Below, piece by piece: positions 50,937 through 61,548 of a stretch of DNA of 64,000 bases. The number at the start of each line of letters is the position of its first letter. Positions within the stretch are counted from its first letter, which is position 1. Under the pieces are notes generated by a model, which was given only the letters and a program-made list of their open reading frames with translations, was not told where the DNA came from and searched no databases. The position numbers and the translations under genes were made by a program. Source of the DNA: Floccularia luteovirens (lineage: Eukaryota > Basidiomycota > Agaricomycetes > Agaricales > Squamanitaceae); assembly GCA_009739215.1 (NCBI GenBank), contig VSJF01000006.1, forward strand, positions 1,488,001 to 1,552,000, in the 5' to 3' direction.

Positions 50937-51161
50937 CTGTGGAGCACTATGGAGCACTCTATAGTGCTATAGTGCCCATAGTGCCCATAGCATGGGTTCC
51001 TAACTCCAGAGTACTCCAGTAGCACTCCATAGTACTCTATAGATACATAAGCATTTCTGTAGTGCTCCATAGATGAATAGGCATTTATATAGTACTCCAT
51101 AGTACTCCATAGTGCTCCATAGATATTTGTATAGTGACCCATAGTGAGCCATAGTGTCTAT
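50937..51161. repeat. CCATAGTG-type degenerate tandem repeat, left block
   Basis: Short units such as CCATAGTG, CTCCATAGTA and CTCCATAGAT recur many times with small spacers. The block directly precedes the family B LTR. A segment around 50970-51020 (CATAGCATGGGTTCCTAACT, CCAGAG) reappears as its reverse complement at about 60905-60945. Confidence 0.8.
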
Positions 51162-51338
51162 TGTTGGAATAACCAAGGGTGGTATAAGCCCTGTTTATTA
51201 CCTTTAATTGTTTGTTGCTCCGCTTTTTTGCTTACATAACTAGTAGTATAAATTTCTAGTAGCTTGCACTCATTAATATAAGGCAGTTTGGCATAAACTC
51301 TATCCACTCTTTTAAAAGGTCTACTATTTATTTTAACA
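51162..51338 (+). mobile_element. Family B LTR (177 bp), 5' LTR of copia element 1
   Basis: It starts TGTTGGAATAACCAAGGGTG and ends TTATTTTAACA. A copy of exactly the same length lies in reverse orientation at 60950-61126, with only about six differences that I can count. A primer-binding-like site follows immediately, so this behaves as a 5' LTR. Confidence 0.85.
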
Positions 51339-51351
51339 GGTTATTGGGCCC
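51339..51351 (+). other. Primer-binding site (initiator Met tRNA, copia type)
   Basis: GGTTATTGGGCCC directly after the LTR resembles the copia-type site GGTTATGGGCCC, complementary to the anticodon arm of initiator Met tRNA, with one extra T. Confidence 0.55.
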
Positions 51352-52401
51352 ATACACCTACTGCTATTCCTCTCATTGATTATGTCCCTCACTGCTACTT
51401 CACTCAATGATATTGCTTACATGACCAGCACAGGAGGAAATTCATACAAATTTTCCAAATATGCTGGATCAACCTCCCATATTTGTACAAATCAGAAAGC
51501 ATTCCTGGAGTACACACCACTCAAAAACTCTACAATTCAGGGCCTTGGAAGTAATCCTATTAGTGCACAAGGATGAGGCACTATTGCTGTGAACTTCTCT
51601 GTAAATGGAAATAATATCAAACACATATTACAAAATGTTCTATATGTTCCTAAGGCACCAAACTGCCTATTATCAATCAGCAGACTTGATGAAGGAGGGG
51701 GCCATGTAGAATTTAGGAAAGAAAAGTGTTTATTGAAGGACAAAAATAACAAAATCATTGGACTAGGAAATAGAACTAATAGGTTATATTTACTGGAGGC
51801 AAGAGCACAACTACCTGGAGAGGAGAGGACATAGTATGCATCCACACAAAAACTTACCTGGGACTAGTGGCACTAATGATATGGACATATTTCATTAGGG
51901 GCGCTTCAGGCACTACAAAAGAAAGGAATGGTACCAGTCTTAATATTGATGAATCTTCAATCCCATCACGATCATGTGAATCTTGCATCCAGGCTAAACA
52001 AGCTCACTGACCTTTTCCAAAAGAAGCTGAAAATCGATCAGAAATCCCTGGAGAGTGCATCATGAGTGATGTTTGAGGACCTGCACATATAGAATCCATC
52101 AGAAAATGGAGATATTATATTTCTTTCACAGATGACAGCACTTGATATGACACAGTTTTATTTTTACAATCAAAAGACAAAGCATTCAGCAAAATATGTG
52201 ACTACTGCCTAAAAATAAAACAGAAACATGGTTGATTCCCCAAATACCTTCAATTTGACAATGGCAAAGAACTAATCAACAACAAACTCAGAGAATGGAC
52301 AGCACAATGAGGTATAACCATTGAAGCAACAGCCCCATACTCACCTTCCCAAAATGGTGTTGCAGAACAATTTAATTGGACATATCTAGAATTAGCACAG
52401 G
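51352..52401 (+). pseudogene. Ty1/copia element 1, internal protease-integrase fragment
   Basis: After about 50 nt the sequence jumps into the protease region (SLNDIAYMTSTGGNSYKFSK) and runs through HICTNQKAFLEYTPLKNSTI, the GAG-pre-integrase part and the integrase core. It ends at the equivalent of NRTYLELA where element 2 begins. It is highly similar to 53600-54610 of element 2. The protease catalytic Asp is lost: the text that reads WILDSGSTSH in element 2 reads YAGSTSH here, a small in-frame deletion near 51465. Several CG sites of element 2 are TG or CA here, creating stops (for example TGA at 51574-51576). No gag, RT or 3' LTR remains. Confidence 0.85.
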
Positions 52402-52655
52402 TGTTGTAGGTAGTAATGGGCAGTAGATAGCAACGCGCAGCCTTACTCAAAGGCTGCGCCCCATGTAGTGCCTTGCATAGCGCATCCTTATGTAGCGCCT
52501 AACACTGCTTATCAGTGCTTGGGTATTATATTTATTAGAACAGCCAAAAAGCTATAACATTCATTAGTATTTAAGTAGCTACATAACGCGTAGTCTATAT
52601 AATTATTACATTCGTTTTATCTGTTAGCTTCCCTCCAACTGCACCTCATTCAATA
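52402..52655 (+). mobile_element. Family C LTR, apparent 5' LTR of copia element 2
   Basis: It starts TGTTGTAGGTAGTAATGGGC, interrupting element 1, and ends around CACCTCATTCAATA just before a primer-binding site. TATTTAAGTAG (about 52582) could be its TATA region. No second copy is found in the window, and the LTR at the far end of element 2 belongs to family A. Confidence 0.6.
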
Positions 52656-52667
52656 GGTTATGGGCCC
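52656..52667 (+). other. Primer-binding site of copia element 2 (initiator Met half-tRNA)
   Basis: GGTTATGGGCCC is identical, as I recall it, to the primer-binding site of Drosophila copia, which uses the 5' half of initiator Met tRNA cut in the anticodon loop rather than the tRNA 3' end. Confidence 0.65.
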
Positions 52668-52745
52668 CGAGTGGTCATAAATCAAACAGACTTACTTTAA
52701 CTCTAAAAACTCGCTCTCTACAAATAAATCTATGATCAGTACAAC

Positions 52746-55700
52746 ATGTCAGAAGAATACACGTCGGGATCTTACCAAATGGAGATGCTGAAGGCCAGCA
52801 ATTGGATGCTGTGGAAGTGACGAATGCTTGCGGTATTGCGTGATCTCGGACTGGAATGATTTATTGCAAAGGATGCAAGAAAACTGGAATCAGCGATCCC
52901 CGATGCACCAACGAGTACCGAAATTGAAACTATCCAAAAATGGATTGAAGGCGATGCAAGGGCGCGCACACGAATAGAGCTATCAATTGGAGATTCAGAG
53001 ATGATACACATTAGTGGGGCTACAACGGCACGAGAAATGTGGGAACAACTTACCATGGTCAAGGAATCAAGAGGATGACTTGGCGTTCTTGCAACCAGAC
53101 GCGCACTGTACAGAATGACAGCTGATGAATCAAATTTCGACATGATAGATCACATCTCAAAATTACGAAAGCTGCAGGAAGAACTACACCTTATGGAGAA
53201 TTTAGTGTCTGATGAAGACTTCGTTATGATTTTAGTCACCTTGTTACCAGAAAGCTGGGATAATTATACCTCAGCATACCTTGGATCGAGTGGAAATAAA
53301 CTGACCCTGCGATCACATGAATTAGTTGCAATATTGTTAGAAGAAGACAGGCGTTGATGAGCAAGAAGTGGAGAGCTTACCACAGATGGGATAACTTTGC
53401 AAGCATCAAAAGGAAAATTCAAGGGAAACAAAGACAGCAAAAATAATGACTCACAAGACAAAGAATGCTACAACTGCCACAAGAAAGGCCATATAGCAGA
53501 AGACTGCTGGGCCAAAGGAGGCGGGAGAGAAGGACAGAGTCCTAAAGGCCGATGTGGCCCAAATCGAGGAAATAGAACCAACCAGGCTACAGATGACATA
53601 AATGATATACTCAATGATATTGCTTACATGACCAGCGCAGGAGGGAATTCACATGAATTTTCCAAATACGATTGGATCTTGGACTCCGGATCAACCTCCC
53701 ATATTTGTACAAATCAGAAAGCATTCCTGGAGTACATGCCACTCAAAAACTCCACAATTCAGGGCCTTGGAAGCAACCCTATCAGTGCACAAGGACGAGG
53801 CACTGTTGCCATGAACTTCTCTGTAAATGGGAATAATATCAAACACATATTACGAAATGTCCTACACGTTCCTGAGGCACCAAACTGCCTATTATCAATC
53901 AGCAGACTTGATGAAGGAGGAGGCCATGTAGAATTTAGGGAAGGAAAGTGTTTATTGAAGGACAAAAATAACAAAATCATTGGACTAGGAAACAGAACTA
54001 ATAGGTTATATTTACTGGAGGTAAGGGCACAACTACCTGGAGAGGAGAGGACATAGTATGCATCCACACAAAAACTTACCTGGGACCAGTGGCACTGACG
54101 ATATGGACACATTTCATTAGGGGCACTTCAGGCACTACAAAAGGAAGGAATGGTACACAGTCTCAATATTGATGAATCTTCGATCCCATCACGATCATGT
54201 GAATCTTGCATCCAGGCTAAACAAGCTCACCAACCTTTTCCAAAAGAAGCCGAAAATCGATCAGAAATCCCTGGAGAGCACATCATAAGTGATGTTTGAG
54301 GATCCGCACATATAGAATCCATCAGAAAATGGAGATATTATATTTCTTTCACAGATGACAGCACTCGATATGGCACAGTTTTATTTTTACAATCAAAAGA
54401 CGAAGCATTCAGCAAAATATATGACTACTGCCTAAAAATAGAACAGAAACATGGTCGATTCCCCAAATACCTTCGATTCGATAATGGCAAAGAACTAATC
54501 AACAACAAACTCAGAGAATGGACAGCACAACGAGGTATAACCATTGAAGCAACAGCCCCATACTCACCTTCCCAAAATGGTGTTGCAGAACGATTTAATC
54601 GGACATATCTAGAATTAGCGCGGGCAATGTTAATCGAGAAGAACTTGCCAATATTCCTATGGGACAAAGCAGTTGCACATGCTGCATACTTACGTAATCG
54701 CGCACCAACATGCGCACTTGAAGGAAGAACACCTTATGAGGCATAGACAGGCAAAAAACCAAACATCTCACATTTGCGAGAATTTGGTTGTGATGTATGG
54801 GTCCTAAACGAGCTAAACAAATCAAAATTAGGACCGAAATCATCAAAAATGACTTTTGTAGACTTTATTAATGGATCTAAATCCATTTGCTACTATGATC
54901 CCAAAACTCGCACCATCAAAGTCTCACAAAACATAATGTTCAACGAAAATGAAGAACCACGAGAAATCGAAATCATCACAGACTTACCAGGTTTGTGAAC
55001 TGAAGGGGAGCTACAACCCCACAACAATTACAATCGATCCACTTCACAAACCTCCTCACATGATGACAAAGACCTAAAAACTTCGTCACACCACTCAGAT
55101 GAACTCCCACCAACTACATATCCTCCAAGACAACTTCGACAAACCAATCGAGTTAATTACAGGGACCTAGGCAACCCCTGGAGACAAAAACACGAAAATA
55201 GAACACAGGAAATAGGCCCACCTGATATTACTAGGCCCACAGCCAGCTCGACAGCAAATGCATCACCTAAACATAGAACAACAATCGTGATCGATGAAAT
55301 CCTTGAGGAAACTTTTGTTTTCTCAGCCCTGGAAAATCGAGATCAAGATGACTTACCCAAATCAATCGATGATGCATTAAATGGTCCTGAAAAGAACAAT
55401 TGGAGAAAAGCCGTGAACGATGAACTCAATTTATTAGCAGAGAAGAAAACATGGACATTAACAGAATTACTGAAAGAACATGAAACAATAGGGAACAAGT
55501 GGGTATTTACCCTCAAAAAGGATCACAAAGGAAACATTATATGTTACAAGGCATGACTTGTTGCACAAGGCTTCTCACAAAAGCCAGGAATGGACTACAC
55601 TGAAAATGGCACATTTGCCCCTGTCATGCGATTCGAGACACTACGAACAATGCTTGCACAAGCAGCTATTAATGATCTAAAGTTACGGCAACTTGACGTG

Positions 55701-57908
55701 AAGGGAGCTTATCTTAATGGGAAACTCACAGAAGATATCTACATGAAGCAACCACCCGGATTCAATGATGGAACGGAACGCGTTTGCAAGTTAAACAAAT
55801 CTATTTATGGACTTAAACAAGCCAGAAATGTTTGGAACAAAGAGTTCAATGATGCAATAACAAACGAACTTGGATTCACGCAGCTAAAAACGGACTATTG
55901 CTGCTATTTACGAATGCACTCAAATGGATACCACGAATCGATTGTTCTCGTTTGGGTCGATGACCTAATTATCTTTGCCCAAAATAAAGAAGATCTTGAT
56001 CGCGTCGAATGTGAACTTTCATCAAAATTTGAAATTAATAGTCTCGGCGAGCCCTCTATTTTACTAGGACTCAAGATTTCACAAAACAATCATATCATTT
56101 CTCTTTCACAAACTCACTACATTGATTCTCTACTGAAGAAGTTTGGACTAGAAGATGCGAACCCTGTCTCTACACCTTTAGATACAAATACAAACCTCGA
56201 TGACGAAACTGAAGAGAATGATGAAGGAAATGACAAGGGAATGGGTATCTATGCTACACTAATTGGATCATTGATGTACACTGCTATAGAAACATGTCCA
56301 GACATAGCATACACAGTTTATGCAAAACCCTAAACTGAAACACTGGATAGCCATTAAACACATTTTTCAATACCTAAAGGGGACAAGAACTCATGTGTTA
56401 ACATATAGAGATCTCAATGAAGACAGTGAAAATGATCCCATCATATTCTGTGATGCTAACTGGGCCTCAGATTCAGATCAAAAATCCATCAGTGGGTACA
56501 TTACCCTAATTGCAGGAGGAGCCGTCACATGGAGTTCAAAGAAACAAAATTCTGTAGCACTATCCACAGCCAAAGCAGAATATGTGGCAGGAACACATGC
56601 TGCAAAACAAGTATTATGGCACCACTTGCTGTTCAACAAACTCCACATACCTCAATCAATGTGCTTGGAAATTCTCTCAGACAATAGAGCTGCTGTTGCA
56701 ATCACACACCACCCAGAATTTCATGCATGAACAAAACATTTCAACATCGCATTGTGGGAAACCCCTACTATCTCGGAATGGATATGGTAAGCCCAAGACA
56801 TAGTCTAAGCCTAACACACATCAGAGAACATCCCCAATCAATCACAACACAAAGTGCAACATTCAGTAATTCTTATGTAATTGGCTACCCAACTTTCATA
56901 TTGTGAAGCCCCAGATGCCACAAATGCCCTGCTCAATACTAGTGACAGCCAGGACATGCGCCCCCATTCTTAATTCCTGCAGTGCACTCTTCCAGACACC
57001 ACATAGCTTAATGAGGACCACACAGCCTGCTGATGCTATCAACTATCAACTTTAGCTCACAAGCCTCTTGGCTGCTGCGTTTCCTAAAATTAGCTGGTAA
57101 AACCCCCATATCAGCACCATCACTTATCTGATCATTGGTCTTAATTGGGATTATCATGCAGATTTGCCTTTCGGACCAAGAAAACAGTGCTCTTGCTAAT
57201 ATTAGTGCACAGGATCACGACTACCTTGGTCACATGTGATGTGAGCACACAGCAACACTCAGCCTTGCTGTGTTTCTGCAAGGCAGACCAGATGGCCCTC
57301 CAGCATTGTTTAGCCTTTCTTTCTCTTTTGTGAGTTTCACAATTCTATAACCAGTATAGTGCATATTTCTGGTGATGCCCCTTGCAATTTTTTTACTGTT
57401 ACCATTCATTAAATTTAGTACATTTCTCCAATTACTTAGTACTCTTTCTGCAATGCCCATAGATATAAAAGATTGTAACTTAGATAGTGAAAGGAACAAG
57501 TTTCTACCATCCCAATCAGTTAGTGTCTAAAATCTAAAAACCACTCTTAACCTACTTATCTCTCATACACCAAGTGCACCCACACTCTGCAAGATAACAT
57601 GCTCATGCACATCTAACTGCACTTCTCTAATGCGGACTTCATCCATATTCTTCCACACCTGTGCGCTACCACCACACACTCCATCATTTAATCCATAAGT
57701 CCACTCCTTAAATACAACCACCTAAGTTCTCAACAAGGAACTTTCTTCAGAATTAGCAGACAGATGCGCTGCTCTCCATTAGGCTTCTGAGCCTGCTCGC
57801 ACTTACCTTCCCTTCAGCATTGCACTTCCTTCAAGATCTCATTCAAAAAGAGACAATTGAGATAACTTATATATCGACACACAAAAATCTTGCAGACATC
57901 CTAATAAA
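52746..57908 (+). pseudogene. Ty1/copia retrotransposon element 2, degraded gag-pol
   Basis: The order is that of Ty1/copia: gag, protease, integrase, RT, RNase H. Gag starts at ATG 52746 (MSEEYTSGSYQMEMLKASNW); a CCHC knuckle follows (CYNCHKKGHIAEDC, about 53466). The protease has WILDSGSTSH (DSG at 53682-53690). The integrase core reads RFDNGKELINNKLREWTAQR and APYSPSQNGVAERFNRTYLE. The RT covers 55370-56330, with RQLDVKGAYLNGKLTEDIYM and the VDD motif at 55956-55964. RNase H carries CDANWASDSDQKSISGY and STAKAEYVAGTHAAKQVLWH, resuming after an insertion (56755-57816) with IEITYISTHKNLADIL. About nine in-frame stops exist (TGA at 52818, 53076, 53356, 53359, 55554, 56728 among them). Most sit where relatives have Arg or Trp. 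Dead element, fairly old. Confidence 0.93.
56755..57816 (+). mobile_element. Probable solo LTR inserted in the RNase H region of copia element 2
   Basis: RNase H reads KHFNIA up to 56754 and resumes with LHFLQDLIQKETIEITYIST at 57817, so 1,062 bp are foreign. The insert starts TGGGAAACCC and ends CTTCCCTTCA (TG..CA). The 6-bp direct repeat GCATTG lies at 56749-56754 and 57817-57822. TTAAATACAACC near 57710 could be its TATA region, close to the 3' end as in an LTR. No coding sequence is seen. A non-LTR-derived element with a target duplication is the alternative. Confidence 0.7.
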
Positions 57909-58486
57909 TGTTATAACCTTATCTGGATATGCACTATCTCCCTGGACTTTAGAATGCATGCGCAACGCATTCCCGCCTCATTTACTTGTTTCCCATACAT
58001 GTTTTGTATCTGACTCGCGCCTTGCTTCTATTTAACTCGTAGTAACTAGTGTATGCTTCTAAATGACTGGTAGACACTTCTGTATGACTCTGCGTTGACT
58101 TGTAGCTTACTGAGCAAGCACGCAATAGTTATTATTAGAAGTAGTGTACTTGTATTTAAGTAGCACGAAACTACAGTCAAGCCTCAGCTTGATCTTAGTT
58201 TCGAGTACCTCCTAATATGAGCGATTACTCTGTTACCTCAGTGACAACTAAGTGACTCTCTCTCCCTTATCTAGGATGGCAAGATTGTTGTAAATAATAG
58301 CACGGATGACACCGTACAGCCTGAAATGCCTGGCTATCCCCACCTCTGTAACTGACCTCAGAGAGACCCCGACAGGTGGTTTGTAACCTGTGTGGTAGTG
58401 TAACCTACCATCGCACTAGGGAAATCTGACTAGCAAACCCCAACTGTTCCCTAACCTGGACATCCTTACAATGAGACCAGTAAACA
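57909..58486 (+). mobile_element. Family A LTR copy 2
   Basis: It starts TGTTATAACCTTATCTGGAT and ends GACCAGTAAACA, 578 bp. It aligns with copy 1 (50706-50130 on the minus strand) through TATCTCCCTGGACTTTAGAA, CAAGCCTCAGCTTGA, GCCTGAAATGCCTGGCT and ACTAGGGAAA. It adjoins the last recognisable pol codons of copia element 2. The flanks show no target duplication. Confidence 0.75.
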
Positions 58487-58580
58487 ACGACACCTAAACT
58501 CTAAATGGTAACACAGGTGACACCATATAGTCTGAAATGCCTGACTGTTTATCCATGGTAACTGACCTCCATGTGGCCCC

Positions 58581-58933
58581 TGTTGAGTAGCATCCTGTAT
58601 TACACAGTACAGGGGACTGTTTTTACCTTAGAGCTTACTTGTGCTTAGAGACTTAGACTAGTACTGACTACTACAAATGAAATTCGACAAAGGACATAAG
58701 GTCCAGTAGCTCTACTTATATACATAATTGGTGTTTGTATAACTTTGTATAATGGTTCATGCACGTATATACTAATATATCATGTGACTACATATAGAAT
58801 CTTGTAGAAGGTTATGGAATGTTTGTGTGAGTCATATGCCATAGAGCATATAAGTGTGAGACATGTCATCAGTCACATGCTCCATCACATGATCAATTAA
58901 GTAATTAGTCATGTGATTGTTACTGTCACAACA
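58581..58933 (-). mobile_element. Solo LTR, family D copy 2, with target duplication GCCCC
   Basis: Minus-strand start TGTTGTGACAGTAACAATCA, end CTACTCAACA, 353 bp. The perfect 5-bp repeat GCCCC flanks it at 58576-58580 and 58934-58938. TATATAAGTAGAGC (minus strand, about 58712) is a good TATA candidate. Confidence 0.88.
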
Positions 58934-59011
58934 GCCCCAACAAGTGGCAGTTAGAAACTCATATAGTGGTATCTTCCACTATTGCACTAGGGAAATCTGA
59001 CTAGCAACAAC

Positions 59012-59432
59012 TGTTGAGCAGCACCTGTTACACAGTGATAGGGAACTATCTTACCTGGGGTTCTTACTGTTGCTTAGAGGGGTGCTACTACTAACTACTA
59101 CCAAGTAATTTGGACAAGATATATTGATGTTACTACCTGTACTTATATACATTATAGTTGTGGCTGTGTAATATCTAATGTAGTTACCAGCATATACATG
59201 AAACACCTCGTGTCTACTCCGGATAGGACATGAGTCATACACGTTTCATAACATGAGTCATATGCATATACACAGTAAGCTCTAGAATGCTCTAGACTAT
59301 GTATGTCATTACATCTTAGTCATTATATAGGTGTGACCTTATCTTATCTTATCAGGTCTACAACACATGACTGATGAGTATGTGACTAATCACATGACTA
59401 CTAATTGATCACGTGGAGTTGCTGTCACAACA
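59012..59432 (-). mobile_element. Solo LTR, family D copy 3
   Basis: Minus-strand start TGTTGTGACAGCAACTCCAC, end GCTGCTCAACA, 421 bp. The flanks ACAAC (59007-59011) and ATAAC (59433-59437) differ by one C/T change, consistent with an aged target duplication. Confidence 0.8.
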
Positions 59433-59564
59433 ATAACCCCTGTTTCCTAACCTGGACAATTATTACAACAAGACAAGTAAACAATAATGCAATACCCCCC
59501 TCCTAATGATAATAGTAGCATAAAACTATAGACAACATCAGCAAATCCTGGTTTTAGTCTGACT

Positions 59565-59950
59565 TGAGCCATAGTAAGCCATAGCACCTGTAGTGATCCA
59601 TAGTGACCTATAATAATCCATAGATTTTGGCTATTTTCTATAATAACTCATAGTAGTCCATAGATTTCAGTTATTTTCCATAGCAACCCATAGTAACCTA
59701 TAGTAGTCCATAGATGTTAGTTATTTTCCATAGTGTCATAGATTTTGGCTATTTTCCATAGTGACCCATAGTGGCCCATAGATGTCAATCATTTCCATAG
59801 TAACTCATAGTAACCCCATAGTATTCCATAGTATTCCATAGTGATCCATAGTATTCCATAGTAACTCATAGTAGTCTATAGATATTAATCATTTCCATAG
59901 TATTCTATAGATGCTATATAAATTTGTATAATAATATATAATAATCTGTA
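59565..59950. repeat. CCATAGT-type degenerate tandem repeat, right block
   Basis: Units such as CCATAGTAACC, TCCATAGAT and TTTTCCATAGT recur for nearly 400 bp with a loose 20-40 nt superstructure ending in ATAGATTTTGGCTATTTTC. Same unit as the left block at 50937-51161. Confidence 0.8.
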
Positions 59951-60017
59951 GTATTTTGACTTAGAGTACTATTCTGCTTTTTGGATTAGATAAGCAAAAC
60001 ATCGGACTTGGACTTAA

Positions 60018-60826
60018 AAAGATTTTTGGACTTAGAAATTTTTTTTTTTGAAGTTCAAATTTTGACTTCAGCAAAGTCACATGACCTGTGGCTGATGTGG
60101 CATACTTCGAACTTCAACTTTTTTTTTTGCTTCAAAGTTTTCAACTTTCATCTTTGTAAGTCATTCTTTCCTCTTTTTCTTTAACTGACATTCTTTTCCT
60201 AGATTTATTCCATTGTCATACATCTTTACCATATTTGCTTGTTGTCAGGACCTAGGGATGGAAGGAGTTGAGGAGATGTGATAGCTTGGGCATTTGGTAT
60301 GTTTTGTGTCCGCTTTTTTCCTCTTTTTTTTTATGTTTTCAACTTTCTTCCCTATATGTCTAACTTTTTCCTTCTTTTTTTATACATTTCCTCTTTTTCT
60401 AGTTATGTTTTCAATTTCCTTTCTCTTGTTTCATATGTTTTCAACTTTTTTCCTTGTTTTTTCATTGTTTTAAACTTTTTTCTTTCTTTCTATATGTTTC
60501 TGATTTTTTTTGCCTTTTTTGATATGTTTCCAACCTTTCCCTTCTTTGTCATATTTCTGACTTTTTCTGTCTTTTCAGTTATATTTTCCGACTTGATATG
60601 TTTTTTTTCCAACTTGGTATGTTTTTTTAATGTTTTTTTCTCCGACTTTTTATGTTTTTTTCAATTTTTTTATTTAACTTTTTTTATGTTTTTTTATGTT
60701 TTTTTTTCCAACTTTTTTATATTTTTTTTTCGACTTTTTATGTTTTTTTTTCCAGCTTTTTATGTTTTTTTAACTTTTTTGTTTTTTTTTTATTTCTTCT
60801 ATGTAGTATTATATAGTAGTATGTAG
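60018..60826. repeat. T-rich degenerate tandem repeat
   Basis: Runs of T are separated by a recurring core resembling TATGTTTTCAACTTTTTTCC, shrinking to TATGTTTTTTTC toward the right. One frame stays open from 60278 to 60826 only because TTT and TTC dominate; its Phe-rich product is not credible. From 60827 to 60895 the sequence is AT-rich with AGTAGTA steps. Confidence 0.75.
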
Positions 60827-60949
60827 TAATTGTAGTAGTAAAAATAAAATGAATATAATAAAATGAATAATTCAATAAAGTATATATACTATTATAGTAG
60901 TACTATGGAGTGCTCTGGAGTTGGGAACTCATGCTATGGGTACTATGGA

Positions 60950-61126
60950 TGTTGAAATAAATAGTAGACCTTTTAAAAGAGTGGATAGAGTTTATGCCAA
61001 ACTGTCTTGTATTAATGAGTGCAAGCTACTAGAAATTTATACTACTAGTTATGTAAGCAAAAAAGCGGAGCAACAAACAATTAAAGGTAATAAACAGGGC
61101 TTATACTGCCCTTGGTTATTCCAATA
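60950..61126 (-). mobile_element. Family B LTR (177 bp), 3' LTR of the minus-strand gag element
   Basis: The reverse complement is about 97% identical by eye to 51162-51338 and has the same length. On the minus strand it is preceded directly by a purine tract, the position expected of a 3' LTR. Its first bases read TATTGG where the other copy has TGTTGG. Confidence 0.85.
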
Positions 61127-61135
61127 CTTTCTCTC
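61127..61135 (-). other. Polypurine tract next to the family B LTR
   Basis: GAGAGAAAG on the minus strand abuts the LTR, the usual primer site for plus-strand synthesis in LTR retroelements. Confidence 0.6.
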
Positions 61136-61548
61136 AAGGCTGTATAAGTCCATGTAGTAGTATGCTAAAGTATTAGTAAAAGGGATGAGTTGAAAAAGAC
61201 AGGCTATGGTAAGGAATTGTCAATGATTTTGATAAACAAATGGTTAAACGGAATGATTTTGATAAAGTAATGATACCAAACAATAGAGAAAAATAAGGCG
61301 GTTCTAACAATGGTTAGAGTGTCAAAAACGGTGCAAAAATGCAGCCAGGCATCAAGATATACAGTGAGGCGACGATGAAGAGAAGGTACAACGATGCGTG
61401 GTCATGTGATTTTCTATGAAGTTTGGTGATTTTGGTAATCTCAGTGATCTTAGTGATGAGTCAAAATGTTTGTACCTTTTAACGTTTGTTGATTTACACA
61501 GCCACAATGCGAGGTTTGATCATGTGAGTGATCACATCGACGCATTTG
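61136..61548 (-). other. Non-coding 3' part of the minus-strand gag element
   Basis: No open frame of interest. It lies between the stop of the membrane-segment ORF and the polypurine tract, so it is the likely 3' untranslated part of the element. Confidence 0.4.

Larger units (their letters stand above)
58487..59485 (+). mobile_element. 5'-truncated family A LTR copy 3, broken by two family D LTRs
   Basis: The text outside the two inserts repeats the second half of the family A LTR: GTGACACCATATAGTCTGAA.., GTAACTGACCTC.., CACTAGGGAAATCTGACTAG, CCTAACCTGGACA and a final AAGTAAACA. It starts abruptly right after copy 2 without the TGTTAT end. Confidence 0.65.

Noticed and set aside
50937..51161. 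CRISPR-like look of the CATAG repeats
   Set aside because: Repeat units are 7-10 nt, degenerate and without unique equal-length spacers, in a eukaryotic genome.
60278..60826. Open frame of 182 codons, Phe-rich
   Set aside because: It exists only because the T-rich repeat contains few stops; no start context, domain or plausible fold.
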